Shown here: positions 5,321 through 5,540 of the stretch, one piece after another | Layout: each line of letters begins with the position of its first letter | Position numbering within the stretch: position 1 is the stretch's first letter | Origin: Burkholderiaceae bacterium | GTDB lineage: Bacteria > Pseudomonadota > Gammaproteobacteria > Burkholderiales > Burkholderiaceae | Direction: 5' to 3' | Length of the DNA: 5,540 nt | NCBI GenBank assembly: GCA_022701845.1 | Contig: JAKONS010000356.1 | Span: forward strand, 1-5,540 | The notes under the pieces: model-generated | Databases searched by the model: none | What the model was told of the DNA's origin: nothing | Seen by the model: the letters and a program-made list of their open reading frames with translations, nothing else | Position numbers and translations under genes: made by a program

Positions 5321-5540
5321 ATGCGCGCACAGGACGAAGCCGCGATCGTCGCCTGCATTCCGGGCCTGCGCCGTTACGCGCGCGGACTGGTGTCGGACAC
5401 CGCGCGCGCCGACGACTTGGTGCAGGATACGCTGGAGCGAGCGTGGAGCCGGTTCTCGCTCTGGCAGAAACGCGGAGACATCCGCGCCTGGATGTTCGGC
5501 ATCATGCACAACCACTTCATCGACGGTGTACGCGCCAGGA
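5321..5540 (+). CDS. ECF-family RNA polymerase sigma factor, N-terminal part (3'-truncated by window)
   Basis: The first 73 codons encode sigma region 2 of an extracytoplasmic-function sigma factor. ADDLVQDTLERAW (about 30-42) is region 2.2, the core-binding helix; IRAWMFGIMHNHFID (about 54-68) is regions 2.3-2.4, which melt and recognise the -10 box. The leading IPGLRRYARGLV is also typical. The ATG at 5321 is the only usual start in frame after the TGA of the preceding gene at 5282-5284; its ribosome-binding site is weak (AGAGAG, about 15 nt upstream), so coupling to the upstream gene is possible. Region 4 and any anti-sigma gene lie beyond the window. A role in oxidative, metal or thiol stress is plausible from context but not shown. 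Confidence 0.92.
   Translation, partial: MRAQDEAAIVACIPGLRRYARGLVSDTARADDLVQDTLERAWSRFSLWQKRGDIRAWMFGIMHNHFIDGVRAR

Noticed and set aside
4793..5515. Long minus-strand open frame of 240 codons
   Set aside because: It is antisense to the COG4315 and ECF sigma genes, a common result of high GC content, and has no recognisable domain.

Overview
The window is high-GC proteobacterial DNA. Gene content, codon use and operon style (short intergenic gaps, strong GC bias at third positions) suggest a betaproteobacterium of the Burkholderiales, perhaps Comamonadaceae-like. That assignment is inference, since no rRNA or other phylogenetic marker is present. It looks like a chromosomal or island segment devoted to copper and reactive-sulfur stress.

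Layout, left to right. (1) Positions 1-724, plus strand: the last 84 codons of a copper-exporting P1B-type ATPase (copA), then a cueR-type MerR regulator 11 nt downstream. (2) Positions 725-1095: a 371-nt stretch without a convincing gene. It holds a terminator-like palindrome, a possible decayed minus-strand reading frame and overlapping small palindromes. (3) Positions 1096-2939, minus strand: a compact four-gene operon, bigR (ArsR-family persulfide sensor), pmpA and pmpB (two half-size YeeE/YedE membrane proteins) and a DUF599-like membrane protein. Gaps are 3, 10 and 4 nt. (4) Positions 2940-3013: a short AT-rich divergent promoter region. (5) Positions 3014-4730, plus strand: blh, an ETHE1-like persulfide dioxygenase, overlapped by a membrane protein with an Lgt-like N-terminus and a TlpA/ResA thioredoxin C-terminus (WCPPC). 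(6) Positions 4731-4906: a promoter region with an ECF-sigma-like signature. (7) Positions 4907-5540, plus strand: a secreted COG4315 repeat protein, then the start of an ECF sigma factor cut off by the window edge.

How it works together. BigR probably represses both arms of the divergon until persulfide links its two key cysteines. The operon would then supply sulfur-compound transport (PmpAB), persulfide oxidation (Blh) and a periplasmic thiol-disulfide protein (TlpA-like). The sequence supports this closely: the -10 boxes of the two opposed promoters each fall in one arm of an imperfect dyad at 2959-2984. The COG4315/ECF pair looks like a separate, self-activated stress unit, because GGAATA-N16-CGTCTA lies just upstream. 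The most novel leads are the DUF599 protein as fourth member of the bigR operon, the Lgt-like/TlpA fusion, and the two promoter architectures. No mobile element, CRISPR array, tRNA or rRNA was found.
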